A stretch of 64,000 nucleotides of DNA from Faecalibacterium sp. An122 (GCF_002160895.1 NZ_NFLL01000003.1:124001-188000), one strand, 5' to 3'. Positions 1 to 8,832 are shown, numbered from the stretch's first letter. Numbers and translations are program-made. Notes: a model not told the origin generated them from the sequence alone.

Positions 1-1
1 G

Positions 2-346
2 TCAGATATCCTTGGTGGCCACAATGTCCACGCCGGTGCCGCACACGTTGGCCAGAACGACCTGCCCGATGCGGACCGGGGCGGTCAGCTCCACCGCATC
101 CAGGGCAGCCACCACGGCAAAAACCATGTCTTTGGGCACCGGGCCGCTGGTCTTGACCGGGCAGCGGGGCCGGCTGCCGCCGGTGCATTTGACGGTGGAG
201 GTCACCATCCGGGTGGGATGGATCAGCTCGGCCCGGCCATAGGCTTCGCCCCGGGGGCAGCGGTTGCCGGTGACGGTGTAGCCGTTTTCATCGTCCACCT
301 TCAGGTGGCAGCCCTGAGGGCAGGTAATGCAGATCAGTTCCTTCAT
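2..346 (-). CDS. DUF1667 family cysteine-rich protein
   Basis: A 114-residue protein with six conserved-looking cysteines: C6, C9 and C13 in a CxxCxxxC block near the N-terminus, C30 in an N-R-C-P-R-G motif, then C54 and C62. This matches the DUF1667 family, which in Firmicutes follows two FAD oxidoreductases of glycerol-3-phosphate metabolism. The cysteines suggest a metal or Fe-S site; the molecular role is unknown. The start is one base after the stop of the upstream oxidoreductase, with GGGAGGT inside that gene's last codons as ribosome site, so it is the third gene of the operon. The stop codon lies at the very edge of the window. Confidence 0.85.
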   Translation of the reverse strand: MKELICITCPQGCHLKVDDENGYTVTGNRCPRGEAYGRAELIHPTRMVTSTVKCTGGSRPRCPVKTSGPVPKDMVFAVVAALDAVELTAPVRIGQVVLANVCGTGVDIVATKDI

Positions 347-347
347 A

Positions 348-1601
348 TCAGTTTACCTCCCGGATGGATACCGTCAGGGTGGGGCCGGCCTTGTCCAGCA
401 GGGCCCGCGGCAGGGTGATGTGTTCCATCTCGCCGGGGGCCAGATGCTCCCGCTTGAAGCGGGCGATGGGAACATCGCCGCTGGTGACCAGGATTTCCGA
501 GTCCTTGCAGATGCGGTTGACCCGGAAGAACAGCCCGCAGCTCTTGTCCACCCGCTGGGGCCGGATGTGCTGGGGAACGGTGTAGGTGACGCCGGGGCCG
601 TTCTGGATCTCGATGACCCGGCTTTCGTGTTTGGCGTCCTCCATCAAGTAGGCGGCCGCGGCCGCGCCGGCCCGCTGGCTCTCGGCGGTGACGTAGTCCA
701 CCAGATCGTGGACGTGGCAGACGTTGCCGCAGGCAAAGACACCCGGCATGGAGGTCTCCATGTTTTCATAGACCACCGCGCCCCGGGTGCGGGGATCAAG
801 GGCGATGCCGGCCTGCTGGGTCAGCTCGTTTTCGGGCAGCAGGCCCACCGATAACAGCAGGGTGTCGCAGTCAAAGATCATCTCGGTGCCGGGAATGGGC
901 TTGCGGTCGGGACCCACCTGGCTGACCACCACCTGTTCCACCCGGTCTTTGCCCCGGATGTCGGTGACGGTGTGGGAGAGGTACAGGGGGATGTCAAAGT
1001 CCTGCAGGCACTGGACAATGTTCCGGTTCAGGCCGCCCGAATAGGGCATCACCTCCACGCAGGCCAGCACCTTGGCTCCTTCCAGGGTCATCCGGCGGGC
1101 CATAATCAGGCCGATGTCGCCGCTGCCCAGAATCACCACCCGCTTGCCCGGCAGGTAGCCTTCCACGTTGACATAGCGCTGGGCCGCCCCGGCGGTGAAT
1201 ACGCCGGCGGGCCGGGTGCCCGGGATGGAGATGGCGCCCCGGGTCCGTTCCCGGCAGCCCATGGCCAGCACGATGGCCCGGGCCTGTTCCACCCGGTAGC
1301 CGGTGGTTTTGCCCACCATGTGGACCTCCCGCTGGGGGGTGATGTCCAGCACCATGGTGTCCAGACGCACCTCCACCCCGGTCTGGGACAGCAGGTCCAC
1401 AAACCGGGCGGCGTACTCGGGGCCGGTGAGCTCCTCTTTGAAATACTGCAGGCCGAAGCCGCTGTGAATGCACTGGTTCAGAATGCCGCCCAGCTCCTGG
1501 TCCCGCTCCACAATCAGGATGCTGCGCAGGCCCTTGTCCCAGGCGGAACAGGCGGCCGCCAGCCCGGCGGGGCCGCCGCCAATGACAATCAGATCATACA
1601 T
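348..1601 (-). CDS. NAD(P)/FAD-dependent oxidoreductase of the glycerol-3-phosphate operon
   Basis: A 417-residue pyridine-nucleotide-disulfide-type flavoprotein. The N-terminus reads MYDLIVIGGGPAG, an FAD-binding Rossmann fold, and a second dinucleotide motif (GSGDIG) lies mid-protein for NAD(P)H. Near the C-terminus a GVFACGN segment matches the second FAD contact of this family. I chose the ATG at 1601 because GGGAGG lies just upstream and the fold begins there; the open frame upstream has no motif. The start overlaps the stop of the preceding gene by 8 bases, indicating translational coupling. It probably passes electrons between NAD(H) and the GlpA-like dehydrogenase; the exact acceptor cannot be read from sequence. 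Confidence 0.85.
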   Translation of the reverse strand: MYDLIVIGGGPAGLAAACSAWDKGLRSILIVERDQELGGILNQCIHSGFGLQYFKEELTGPEYAARFVDLLSQTGVEVRLDTMVLDITPQREVHMVGKTTGYRVEQARAIVLAMGCRERTRGAISIPGTRPAGVFTAGAAQRYVNVEGYLPGKRVVILGSGDIGLIMARRMTLEGAKVLACVEVMPYSGGLNRNIVQCLQDFDIPLYLSHTVTDIRGKDRVEQVVVSQVGPDRKPIPGTEMIFDCDTLLLSVGLLPENELTQQAGIALDPRTRGAVVYENMETSMPGVFACGNVCHVHDLVDYVTAESQRAGAAAAAYLMEDAKHESRVIEIQNGPGVTYTVPQHIRPQRVDKSCGLFFRVNRICKDSEILVTSGDVPIARFKREHLAPGEMEHITLPRALLDKAGPTLTVSIREVN

Positions 1602-3027
1602 GAGCGCTGCCTCCCTTCGTCTCGCCCCAGAGCAGCCAGGTGCCCTTTTTGTCCTGCTGGATGTCTTCCGGATGCAGATGGAGTTCCCTGGCCAGGATTT
1701 CCACCACCCGGGGCCCGCAGAAGCCACCCTGACAGCGGCCCATGCCGGCGTTGACCCGCCGCTTGACGGCGTCCACCGAGCGGGGCGGGATGGGCCCGTG
1801 GAGGGCCTCCAGGATTTCGCCCTCGGTTACCGTCTCGCAGCGGCAGATCACCCGGCCAAAGGCGGGTTCTTTGGCCACCAGGTCCGCCCGCTGGGCGGGG
1901 GACAGTTCCTTGAAGCGGGTGCGGTGCCGCTCACAGACAAAGTCGGGCCGGGGTTCCAGTGCGAGGCCGGCGTCGTTCAGCAGCTGGACCAGATATTCTG
2001 CAATGGCCGGCGCCGCCGAGAGGCCCGGCGAACAGATGCCGGCAGCGTCCACAAAGCCGTCCTTTTCCTGCAAAATAAAGTCGTGGATTTCGGTATTGGC
2101 CCGGACCCCCGCAAAATTGCGGATGCACTGCCCAAAGGCAATGGACGGCACCGATTTCAGGGCGGTGGTCCGGACAAAGTCCAGCCCGGCGGCGGTGGTG
2201 GCGGTGTCGTCGCCCTCCACCGGGGCGGCGTTGGGGCCCACAATCAGGTTGCCGTGGACGGTGGGACTCACCAGAACCCCCTTGCCGTTCCGGTTGGGGC
2301 ACTGGAAGATGGTGTGGGAAACCCGGCTGCCCTCGGCCTTGTCCAGCAGATAATATTCGCCCCGGCTGGGCCGTATGGTGAATGCATGGGGCGCGGCCAT
2401 GTCGTGGACGGCGTCGGCGTGGACGCCGGCGGCATTCACCAGATAGCGGGCGGAGAAATCCCCCTGGCTGGTGTGGACCAGCCAGCCGCCGCCGGTTTTC
2501 TCGATGCCGGTGACCTCGGTTTCCAGATGAAGCCGGGCCCCGTTGCGGACGGCGGTTTCCGCCAGCGCCAGACAGTATTCCCAGGGGGAACAGATGGCGG
2601 CGGTGGGAGCGTAGAGGGCGGCCTGTACCTGGTCCGACAGCTGGGGATCCATGCTGCGGGCCTGGTCGCCGGTGAGGATTCCCAGGCCGGGCACGCCGTT
2701 GGCGTCGCCCCGGGCCTTGAGGGTGTCCAGGGTGGCGCACTCCTCCGGGGTGAAGGCCAGCACAAACGAGCCGCAGGCCCGATAGGGGACGTCCAGCTTT
2801 TGGCACAGCTCCCTGGCCAGAGCCACGCCCCGCACATTCAGCCGGGCCATCAGGGTGCCGGGCAGGGGATCGTAGCCGGCGTGGAGAATGGCGGAATTGG
2901 CCTTGGTGGTGCCGTTGGCCACGTCGTTTTCCTTCTCCAGAATGCCCACCCGGACCTGGTATTTGGAGAGCTCAAAGGCCGCGGCGGCGCCCACAATGCC
3001 GCAGCCGATGATGAGTACATCGTACAT
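1594..3027 (-). CDS. GlpA-like anaerobic glycerol-3-phosphate dehydrogenase (FAD oxidoreductase with BFD-like domain)
   Basis: A 477-residue protein. The DAO-type FAD domain occupies about residues 1-370 (MYDVLIIGCGIVG at the N-terminus). A C-terminal BFD-like [2Fe-2S] domain is marked by C-R-C followed about 35 residues later by C-Q-G-G-F-C. This layout is that of anaerobic G3P dehydrogenase subunit A, which oxidises glycerol-3-phosphate to dihydroxyacetone phosphate. The start is the ATG at 3027, eight bases after GAGG; an in-frame TTG two codons upstream fits the ribosome site less well. It is the first gene of the operon and lies behind a leader terminator (3070-3113) that is a likely GlpP target. 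A related hydroxyacid or amino acid oxidase is the main alternative. Confidence 0.85.
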   Translation of the reverse strand: MYDVLIIGCGIVGAAAAFELSKYQVRVGILEKENDVANGTTKANSAILHAGYDPLPGTLMARLNVRGVALARELCQKLDVPYRACGSFVLAFTPEECATLDTLKARGDANGVPGLGILTGDQARSMDPQLSDQVQAALYAPTAAICSPWEYCLALAETAVRNGARLHLETEVTGIEKTGGGWLVHTSQGDFSARYLVNAAGVHADAVHDMAAPHAFTIRPSRGEYYLLDKAEGSRVSHTIFQCPNRNGKGVLVSPTVHGNLIVGPNAAPVEGDDTATTAAGLDFVRTTALKSVPSIAFGQCIRNFAGVRANTEIHDFILQEKDGFVDAAGICSPGLSAAPAIAEYLVQLLNDAGLALEPRPDFVCERHRTRFKELSPAQRADLVAKEPAFGRVICRCETVTEGEILEALHGPIPPRSVDAVKRRVNAGMGRCQGGFCGPRVVEILARELHLHPEDIQQDKKGTWLLWGETKGGSAHV

Positions 3028-3069
3028 AAGCAAAACCTCGATTTCTGTCTTTGGCGGCTGGATAAAGAC

Positions 3070-3113
3070 AAAAAAGCGCAGGACACCCCATAGAAAATGG
3101 TTTGCCTTGCGCT
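3070..3113 (-). terminator. Leader terminator of the glpA-like operon (candidate GlpP antitermination site)
   Basis: On the minus strand an imperfect 15-base stem (3099-3113 with 3075-3089; 11 of 15 positions pair, outermost AGCGCA/TGCGCT) is followed by a six-base T run. It lies between the promoter (3166-3194) and the start codon (3027), about 45 bases before the gene. A terminator in the leader of a G3P dehydrogenase gene is the arrangement controlled by GlpP in Bacillus subtilis, and a glpP gene lies 3 kb away at 6204. Confidence 0.65.
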
Positions 3114-3165
3114 TCTCAATCTCTCACACAAATCTAGCATTTGGAATATTCACATTTGTATTTTT

Positions 3166-3194
3166 ACAATAGCACACAAAACGCAAAAATTCAA
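3166..3194 (-). promoter_or_regulatory. Sigma-A promoter of the glpA-like operon
   Basis: On the minus strand TTGAAT (3189-3194) and TATTGT (3166-3171) are separated by 17 bases. Transcription would start near 3160 and cross the leader terminator before reaching the first gene. Confidence 0.6.
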
Positions 3195-3375
3195 TGGCCC
3201 GGCCGGGTCAAAATGGAAAATTATACCTCTTGCACAAAAAGACCGGGCAGTCTTTGTACGGGCCGCCCCGGCAGGGGCGGGACGGCCGGTCCAGGGCGGG
3301 GAAAGGATGTGGTTTTTGAAGCTTTTACTTGTCTTTTCTGCGGTTTTGTGCAAAAATAATGAAAAGGGAGGCTAT

Positions 3376-3483
3376 ATGGATTGGGTCGTCACAGACCGGA
3401 ACCACCCGGGCGTCCGCTTGTGGACGCCGGCGGCGCCGGCCGGACGGGGCAGCCTGTACCCGACGAGGAGTGAACAGAGATGA
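3376..3483 (+). CDS. Candidate 35-residue leader ORF coupled to the sensor kinase
   Basis: An ATG at 3376 preceded by AAGGGAGG opens a 35-codon frame whose TGA stop (3481-3483) overlaps the kinase ATG (3480-3482) in the sequence ATGA. The peptide begins MDWVVTDRN and has no signal peptide or recognisable domain. The overlap and ribosome site suggest real translation, perhaps to couple or regulate kinase synthesis, but the Gly/Pro/Arg-rich second half could be incidental. I know of no family for it. Confidence 0.35.
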   Translation: MDWVVTDRNHPGVRLWTPAAPAGRGSLYPTRSEQR

Positions 3484-6035
3484 AACACCATAAGATTCCC
3501 CAAATTTCCAATCGCATCATCAGTTTTCTGGTGCTGTTCTTTGTGGCCCTGCTGCTGGTTCTGAGCATTGTGCTGGTGCGGATCAAACTGCTGCAGAACG
3601 CCCAGGATCTGGGCATGGCTCTGACCGAGAGCTACGCTCTGGAGGAAGAAGTCAACATCACCAACCTGCAGCGGATCGCCCAGCTGGCCAGCCAGTATGT
3701 GGAGGAGATCAACGCCGGGGGCGGCACCGGCCAGGAGATCCAGAGCTGGCTCCAGGGCTATTTTGTCAAGATGACCGATATTTTGGGGGAGAACATGGTG
3801 GACCCCTATGCCGTCATCAACGGGGAGAGCATCAGGGCCAACCCGTGGTCAGGAGATGAGGACTACGACTTTGGCTCCACCGAATGGTATACCAAGGCCA
3901 TCGAGGCCCGGGGCGAAGTGGTGTGCAGCGAGGTCTATACCGACGCCATCACCGGCAAGCTGGTGATGACCATTTCCAAGGCGCTGGAGACGCCGGGGGA
4001 TGTGATGGCGATGGATGTCTACATCGAAAATCCCACCCTGCACAATTCGGCGCTGGCCATGCCGGAGAAATATTCCTATTACCTCTGCACCGGGGACGGC
4101 GAGCTGATTTATGCCAAGACCCCCTGGCAGCGGGACCAGAGCCATGACCGGGAAAATGCCCGGTATCTGCTGGAAGGCATCCAAAACGGCTCGCTGGTGA
4201 AATATGACGCCACCTTTACCGACTATGTGGGGGACGAGCGGGGTACCTATTTCCATCAGATGAGCAACGGCTGGGTGGTCATTATGACCATCCCCTTCAA
4301 CCTGATTCTACTGGGCGAGGAGAACGTGTTCATCTACGTCATCGCCTTCATTGCGGCAGTGATGTTTGTCCTGCTGGGAGCGCTGACCATCCGGGATACC
4401 ATCCAGGATTACCGGATGAAAAAGGCGGATGACGCCATCCATATGCTGGGGGATTCCTTCTATGCCATCTTCCGGGTGAACTTTGAAAAAGAGAGCTATG
4501 AGGCCATCAAGCTCAAGGAGGACGAGGGCGCGACCCTGCCCCAGCGGGGCAGCTACAGCGAGCTGATGGAGTACATCCGCAAGTTTGTCAAGTTCAGCAC
4601 CTATCAGGAGTTTGAGCAGAGCTTTTCCCTGGCCGAAATCCAGCGCCGGGTGGACAAGGGCATCGCCGACTACGGCGGCGACTATCAGCGCCGGTTCGGG
4701 GATACCTACCGCTGGGTGAATATCCGCACCCTGTACGACAAGAACATTGCGAAGGATGAGGTCACCCTCTGCTTCCGGGATGTGGACGCCGAACGCCGCC
4801 AGCAGATGCAGCACATGATTCTGCTGCAGGACGCCCTGGAGGCGGCCCGCAAGAGCACCAAGGCCAAGTCCAACTTCTTCAACAGCATGTCCCACGATAT
4901 GCGCACCCCTTTGAACGCCATCATCGGCTACTGCGGCCTGGCCCAAAAGAGCCAGGAAAGCGGCGACACCGCCAAAGTGCAGGATTATATCCGCAAGATT
5001 GATTTTGCGGGCAATCAGCTGCTGACCCTCATCAACGACATTTTGGAGCTGTCCCGGATGGAGGCAGGCAAGGACAACCTGCAGCAGGCCGAGTTTGACC
5101 TGAAGGAACTGCTGGAAAACAACGCCGAGATCTTCCACGACCAAGCCCAGGCGGCGGGGAAAACCTTTACCTACAGCCTGGACCTGACCGACACACGGGT
5201 GGTGGGCGACAGCAAAAAGATCTCCCAGGTCATCAACAACCTGCTGTCCAACGCCATCAAGTACAGCAACCCCGGCGACAGCATCCGGCTGGAAGCGCGG
5301 CAGTTTGATTTCCAGCAGCACAGCAAATATCAGTTTGTGGTGCAGGATACCGGCATCGGCATGAGACCCAGCTTTTTGGAGCATCTGTTTGAGCCCTACA
5401 GCCGGGAGACGGCGTTTACGGTCCATCCCACCGTAGGCACCGGCCTGGGCATGCCCATCGTCAAGAGCCTGGTCCAGCAGATGAGCGGCGAAATCTCGGT
5501 GGAGAGCGCCCTGGGCCAGGGCAGCAAATTCACCGTCACCCTCCCGCTGGAGGCGGTCAAGACCCAGACCGGCGGCCCGGCGGCTGCGGTCCGGCCCCAG
5601 AGGGAGCAGCCCTTTGATTGGTCGGGCTGGAAAGTTCTGCTGGCGGAGGACAACGAGCTGAATATGGAGATTGCCACCGAGATCCTGACCATGTGCGGGG
5701 CCGAGGTCCTGTCCGCCTCCAATGGCGCAGAAGCGGTCCATCTCTTCTCGGCGGCGGCGCCCTATTCCATCGGCGTTATCCTGATGGATATGCAGATGCC
5801 GGAAATGGACGGCTGCGAGGCCGCCCGGATCATCCGGTCCATGAACCGGCCTGATGCCCAGTGGGTGCCCATCATTGCCGTGACGGCCAACGCCTTTGCG
5901 GAGGACATTGACCGCACCACCAAGGCCGGCATGAACGGCCACGTCTCCAAGCCCATCGACTTCCACCTGCTGGGCCAGGTGCTGCAGAAGGCGATCCAGG
6001 AGCGGGACGGCGATGCGCCGGCGTCCAAAGGGTGA
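3480..6035 (+). CDS. Hybrid sensor histidine kinase (dCache sensor, HisKA, HATPase, receiver)
   Basis: An 851-residue membrane protein. Segments in order: TM1 (about 12-34); an extracytoplasmic dCache/PDC-like sensor (about 40-270, including a WYTKA motif); TM2 (about 280-303); a PAS-like region; a dimerisation domain with the phospho-acceptor in S-H-D-M-R-T-P (H472); an ATPase domain with D-T-G-I-G-M; and a C-terminal receiver with the acceptor in L-M-D-M-Q-M-P (D770). No DNA-binding output is present, so a separate phosphotransfer or response regulator partner is expected outside this locus. GAGGAG lies nine bases before the ATG. The dCache domain suggests sensing of a small extracellular metabolite; the ligand is unknown. 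Confidence 0.9.
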   Translation: MKHHKIPQISNRIISFLVLFFVALLLVLSIVLVRIKLLQNAQDLGMALTESYALEEEVNITNLQRIAQLASQYVEEINAGGGTGQEIQSWLQGYFVKMTDILGENMVDPYAVINGESIRANPWSGDEDYDFGSTEWYTKAIEARGEVVCSEVYTDAITGKLVMTISKALETPGDVMAMDVYIENPTLHNSALAMPEKYSYYLCTGDGELIYAKTPWQRDQSHDRENARYLLEGIQNGSLVKYDATFTDYVGDERGTYFHQMSNGWVVIMTIPFNLILLGEENVFIYVIAFIAAVMFVLLGALTIRDTIQDYRMKKADDAIHMLGDSFYAIFRVNFEKESYEAIKLKEDEGATLPQRGSYSELMEYIRKFVKFSTYQEFEQSFSLAEIQRRVDKGIADYGGDYQRRFGDTYRWVNIRTLYDKNIAKDEVTLCFRDVDAERRQQMQHMILLQDALEAARKSTKAKSNFFNSMSHDMRTPLNAIIGYCGLAQKSQESGDTAKVQDYIRKIDFAGNQLLTLINDILELSRMEAGKDNLQQAEFDLKELLENNAEIFHDQAQAAGKTFTYSLDLTDTRVVGDSKKISQVINNLLSNAIKYSNPGDSIRLEARQFDFQQHSKYQFVVQDTGIGMRPSFLEHLFEPYSRETAFTVHPTVGTGLGMPIVKSLVQQMSGEISVESALGQGSKFTVTLPLEAVKTQTGGPAAAVRPQREQPFDWSGWKVLLAEDNELNMEIATEILTMCGAEVLSASNGAEAVHLFSAAAPYSIGVILMDMQMPEMDGCEAARIIRSMNRPDAQWVPIIAVTANAFAEDIDRTTKAGMNGHVSKPIDFHLLGQVLQKAIQERDGDAPASKG

Positions 6036-6132
6036 AACGCTGCGGGGAAAAACAGAACACAATCCGGGGCCCGGGGGCGGCGGCAAAACCCCTGAGGCCC
6101 CGACAGCCAGCGCTCTGGAGAGCGGAAGAAAG

Positions 6133-6173
6133 AGCCCGAGGTGAGCCGGGGAAAGGTTTGCGCCGGGCTTTTT
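6133..6173 (+). terminator. Weak terminator-like hairpin before glpP
   Basis: AGCCCG (6133-6138) can pair with CGGGCT (6164-6169), followed by five Ts. It lies between the kinase stop and the glpP start, and could end kinase transcription or attenuate glpP. The stem is short and the loop long. Confidence 0.35.
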
Positions 6174-6203
6174 CGTTTGGAGCAAGCAAGTGAGGTGGAT
6201 GAT

Positions 6204-6770
6204 TTGAAGACAGAGGAATTGCTGGGAATTCTGAGCAGCCAGCCCATCATCGCGTCGGTGAAGAACGACGAGGAACTGGAGCAGGCGCTCCAAAGCGACG
6301 TGGGGGTGATCTTCCTGCTGTATGGGACCATTCTCAGCGTGGGAGAGCTGACCCAGCGGGTGCATCAGAGCGGCAAGCAGGTGTTTGTGCACCTGGATAT
6401 GGTGGAGGGCCTGGCCCCCAAGGAGGTGGCGGCGGATTTCATCGCCCGGACCACCGCGGCGGATGGGGTGATCTCCACTAAGGCCCAGCTGACCCGGCGG
6501 GCCAGAGAGCTGGGCCTGGTGGCCATCCAGCGGTTTTTCCTGCTGGATTCCAAGGCCATGAGCAGCATGGAACAGTTCAGCCCGGGAGCGGCCGACGTGG
6601 TGGAGGTGCTGCCCGGACTGATGCCCAAGGCCATCCATCGGGTGGCCCAGAGTATCCGGCGGCCGGTGATTGCCGGCGGCCTGATTCAGGATAAGGAGGA
6701 CGTCATCACCGCTCTGTCAGCCGGAGCGGTGGCGGTATCCACCACCAATCCCCAGGTCTGGGCCATGTAA
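6204..6770 (+). CDS. glpP: Glycerol-3-phosphate responsive antiterminator GlpP
   Basis: A 188-residue TIM-barrel-like protein of the GlpP family, recognisable from F-V-H-L-D-M-V-E-G-L and the C-terminal I-A-G-G-L-I-x-x-K-E-D segment. In Bacillus, GlpP binds G3P and the glpD leader RNA and prevents termination. I chose the TTG at 6204 because GAGGTGG lies about 5 bases upstream and known GlpP proteins begin close to this point; a GTG at 6195 would overlap the ribosome site. The likely target here is the leader terminator at 3070-3113. A strong terminator follows at 6786. Confidence 0.9.
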   Translation: MKTEELLGILSSQPIIASVKNDEELEQALQSDVGVIFLLYGTILSVGELTQRVHQSGKQVFVHLDMVEGLAPKEVAADFIARTTAADGVISTKAQLTRRARELGLVAIQRFFLLDSKAMSSMEQFSPGAADVVEVLPGLMPKAIHRVAQSIRRPVIAGGLIQDKEDVITALSAGAVAVSTTNPQVWAM

Positions 6771-6785
6771 ATTCCCGCAAAAGAA

Positions 6786-6815
6786 GCCGCTGCCCGGTGG
6801 GGCGGCGGCTTTTTG
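6786..6815 (+). terminator. Rho-independent terminator after glpP
   Basis: An 11-base stem (AGCCGCTGCCC with GGGCGGCGGCT, one G-T pair, four-base loop) is followed by TTTTT. Confidence 0.85.
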
Positions 6816-6886
6816 GTGGGGTGATCCGGCGGGCAGGGGACCGGGTTTCGGTTCAAAAGAGAGGCGGAAATGCGACCTGATTTTGC

Positions 6887-6915
6887 TTGACGCAGTGAAA
6901 AAACCGTGCTACACT
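6887..6915 (+). promoter_or_regulatory. Sigma-A promoter of degV
   Basis: TTGACG (6887-6892), 17 bases, TACACT (6910-6915). It lies about 65 bases before the DegV start codon. Confidence 0.75.
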
Positions 6916-6980
6916 CACTCTCGGGAATGGACGAGCGAACAAAAATTGCTGCGAAACCTCGTGAAAGGAGTGTAAAACGT

Positions 6981-7850
6981 ATGCAGACCTATGTGATTTT
7001 CACCGATTCCACCGGCGACCTGACCCCGGCCCTGATTGAGCAGGCGGGGTTGCAGGTTCTGCCCATGACCTTCCATCTGGATGGGCAGGATTACCGGAAT
7101 TACCCCGACGGGCGGGAGATCAGCTCCCACGCCTTCTATGACAAACTGCGGGCAGGCAGCACCTGCACCACCAGCCAGGTTTCCCTGGCCGAATATGAAG
7201 AAGCCTTTACCCCGGTGCTGGAACAGGGGCTGGACATTTTGTATCTGTCCTTTTCCAGCGGCCTGTCCGGCACCTATCAGGCCAGCTGCGTGGCCTCGGG
7301 GATGCTGCAGGAGCGGTTCCCGGGCCGCCGGATCGTCAGCATAGACTCCCTCCAGGCCAGCATGGGCGAGGGCCTGTTTGTCTATCTGGTGGGCCGCCGC
7401 CGGCTGGAAGGCGCAAGCCTGGACGAGGCGGTGGACTATGCCCGGGCGCTGGCCCCCAGGGTCTGCGCCTGGTTCACGGTGGATGACCTGATGTTCCTCA
7501 AGCGGGGCGGCCGCCTGTCCGGCGCTGCCGCCGTGGCCGGCACCCTGCTGGGTATCAAGCCGGTGCTGCATGTGGACGACGAGGGCCACCTGATCGCCAT
7601 GGAAAAGGTCCGCGGCCGCCGCGCCAGCCTGGATGCTCTGGTCAAGCACTTCCAGGCCACTGCCGATGACATCGCCGGCGGCACCGTCTTTATCAGTCAC
7701 GGCGACTGCCCGGAGGACTGCCGGTACGTGATGGACAAGCTCCAGGCTCTGGGTGTCACCGACCTGCATCAGGGCGATATCGGCCCGGTCATCGGCGCCC
7801 ACAGCGGCCCCGGCACCGTTGCCCTGTTCTGGGTGGGCGGCCCCCGCTGA
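6981..7850 (+). CDS. DegV family fatty-acid-binding protein
   Basis: A 289-residue DegV protein. It has the N-terminal F-T-D-S-T-G-D-L motif, the S-S-G-L-S-G-T-Y-Q motif at the lipid head-group site, and the K-R-G-G-R-L-S-G block of the second domain. DegV proteins bind fatty acids and, in some Firmicutes, act as FakB to present them to the FakA kinase for acyl-phosphate synthesis; no fakA is visible here. The ATG at 6981 follows AAAGGAG; the 25 residues upstream in the open frame belong to the promoter and leader. It is a single-gene unit with its own promoter and terminator. Confidence 0.9.
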   Translation: MQTYVIFTDSTGDLTPALIEQAGLQVLPMTFHLDGQDYRNYPDGREISSHAFYDKLRAGSTCTTSQVSLAEYEEAFTPVLEQGLDILYLSFSSGLSGTYQASCVASGMLQERFPGRRIVSIDSLQASMGEGLFVYLVGRRRLEGASLDEAVDYARALAPRVCAWFTVDDLMFLKRGGRLSGAAAVAGTLLGIKPVLHVDDEGHLIAMEKVRGRRASLDALVKHFQATADDIAGGTVFISHGDCPEDCRYVMDKLQALGVTDLHQGDIGPVIGAHSGPGTVALFWVGGPR

Positions 7851-7878
7851 GGGAAAATCAATCAAAATCAATTGCCCT

Positions 7879-7919
7879 GGCGGGTTGTCTTTCTTAAGGA
7901 GAGGCATCCCGCCTTTTTT
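7879..7919 (+). terminator. Terminator after degV
   Basis: GGCGGG (7879-7884) pairs with CCCGCC (7908-7913), followed by six Ts. The loop is long (23 bases), so it is probably of moderate strength. Confidence 0.6.
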
Positions 7920-7937
7920 GCCGGAAAATGCGGGCAC

Positions 7938-7982
7938 AAAAAACCGGGCCGCCGCGCCCGTTGCCCTTGGCGCGGCGGCCCG
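7938..7982 (-). terminator. Strong terminator of the minus-strand secreted-protein gene
   Basis: A long GC stem (CGGGCCGCCGCGCC paired with its complement near 7969-7982) is followed on the minus strand by TTTTTT. A second perfect 8-base hairpin (7984-8003, AAACCGGA arms) lies between it and the gene. Confidence 0.85.
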
Positions 7983-8046
7983 TAAACCGGAAATATCCGG
8001 TTTAAACCGACTGTTTCCTGACAGGGAAGTGTGTTAAAGAAAAGGG

Positions 8047-8604
8047 TTAAGCCTGGGGAACCATGCGGATCAGAGCAGTGCCGCCGTCCATATAGACGTC
8101 GAAGTGAGCCCAGTCATCTCCGCTCCAGGCACTGCTGGTGGAGATATCCAGTTTGGTCTCGGAACCATCGGCGTTGACCAGATACAGGTCGTAGCCCTCG
8201 ATGCTGGAGCTGGGCATCATCACGTTGGCGGAGACATTGGTCAGGGCGGTGTATCCGGAGCTCAGGCAGGAGACGGTCATGATCCGCTCACCGTTGTCCA
8301 GAGTGCCCTGGTAGATCTTCAGGCCGCTGAAGTTGGCGGTGGCGTTGCTGACCTTGGACAGAGTGCTGACGCCGTTGACGTCGCCGCACTCGCCGCAGAT
8401 GGTGTAGGTCTGGGTGGCGCCATAGGGGCTGCTGAAGCGGACCACCATCTCGGCCCACTGGGTGCCCTCGCAGGAGTTGGTCTGGTGGGACAGGATGTTG
8501 GCGGTGTAGTGGCTGGTGCCGGCGGCAAAGCTGGAGACGGCGCCGCCCACCAGGATGCAGGCAGACAGGCTGAGCATAGCAAGGGTTTTCATCATGGTTT
8601 TCAT
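8047..8604 (-). CDS. Secreted protein of unknown function
   Basis: A 185-residue protein with a cleavable signal peptide (MKTMMKTLAMLSLSACILVGG, cleavage near SSFAAG). The mature part is rich in Ser, Thr, Asn and Tyr and has cysteines in a C-x-x-C pair (C-G-E-C). It looks like a beta-rich extracellular domain; I do not recognise a family. The ATG at 8604 is preferred over a GTG four codons upstream because AAAGGTGAG then sits at a normal distance. It follows the SLH-domain gene on the same strand after about 230 bases, so it may be a separate unit. It ends at a strong terminator. Confidence 0.75.
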   Translation of the reverse strand: MKTMMKTLAMLSLSACILVGGAVSSFAAGTSHYTANILSHQTNSCEGTQWAEMVVRFSSPYGATQTYTICGECGDVNGVSTLSKVSNATANFSGLKIYQGTLDNGERIMTVSCLSSGYTALTNVSANVMMPSSSIEGYDLYLVNADGSETKLDISTSSAWSGDDWAHFDVYMDGGTALIRMVPQA

Positions 8605-8832
8605 ACGTTTTCTCACCTTTCTCCCCGTAAGGGGTTCGTTTTCGTTGCGTGTGTGGATGTGTGGGACGGATTGTAAGGGCGGAACGCTTGTGCGGCCGCA
8701 TCACCACCTTTCCGGTATGCAGGTTTTTACGCCGCCTCGTTCCCGGATTGTTCACTCACAGGATACCACGTTGTGTTTGAGCCAGGCTTGATATAACCTG
8801 GACTTTTCCTTGAGTTTTGTGCGGAGGAGGTG

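Noticed and set aside
4308-6638. A 776-codon minus-strand open frame over the sensor kinase and glpP
   Set aside because: Antisense to two clear genes with His/Gln-rich shadow composition.
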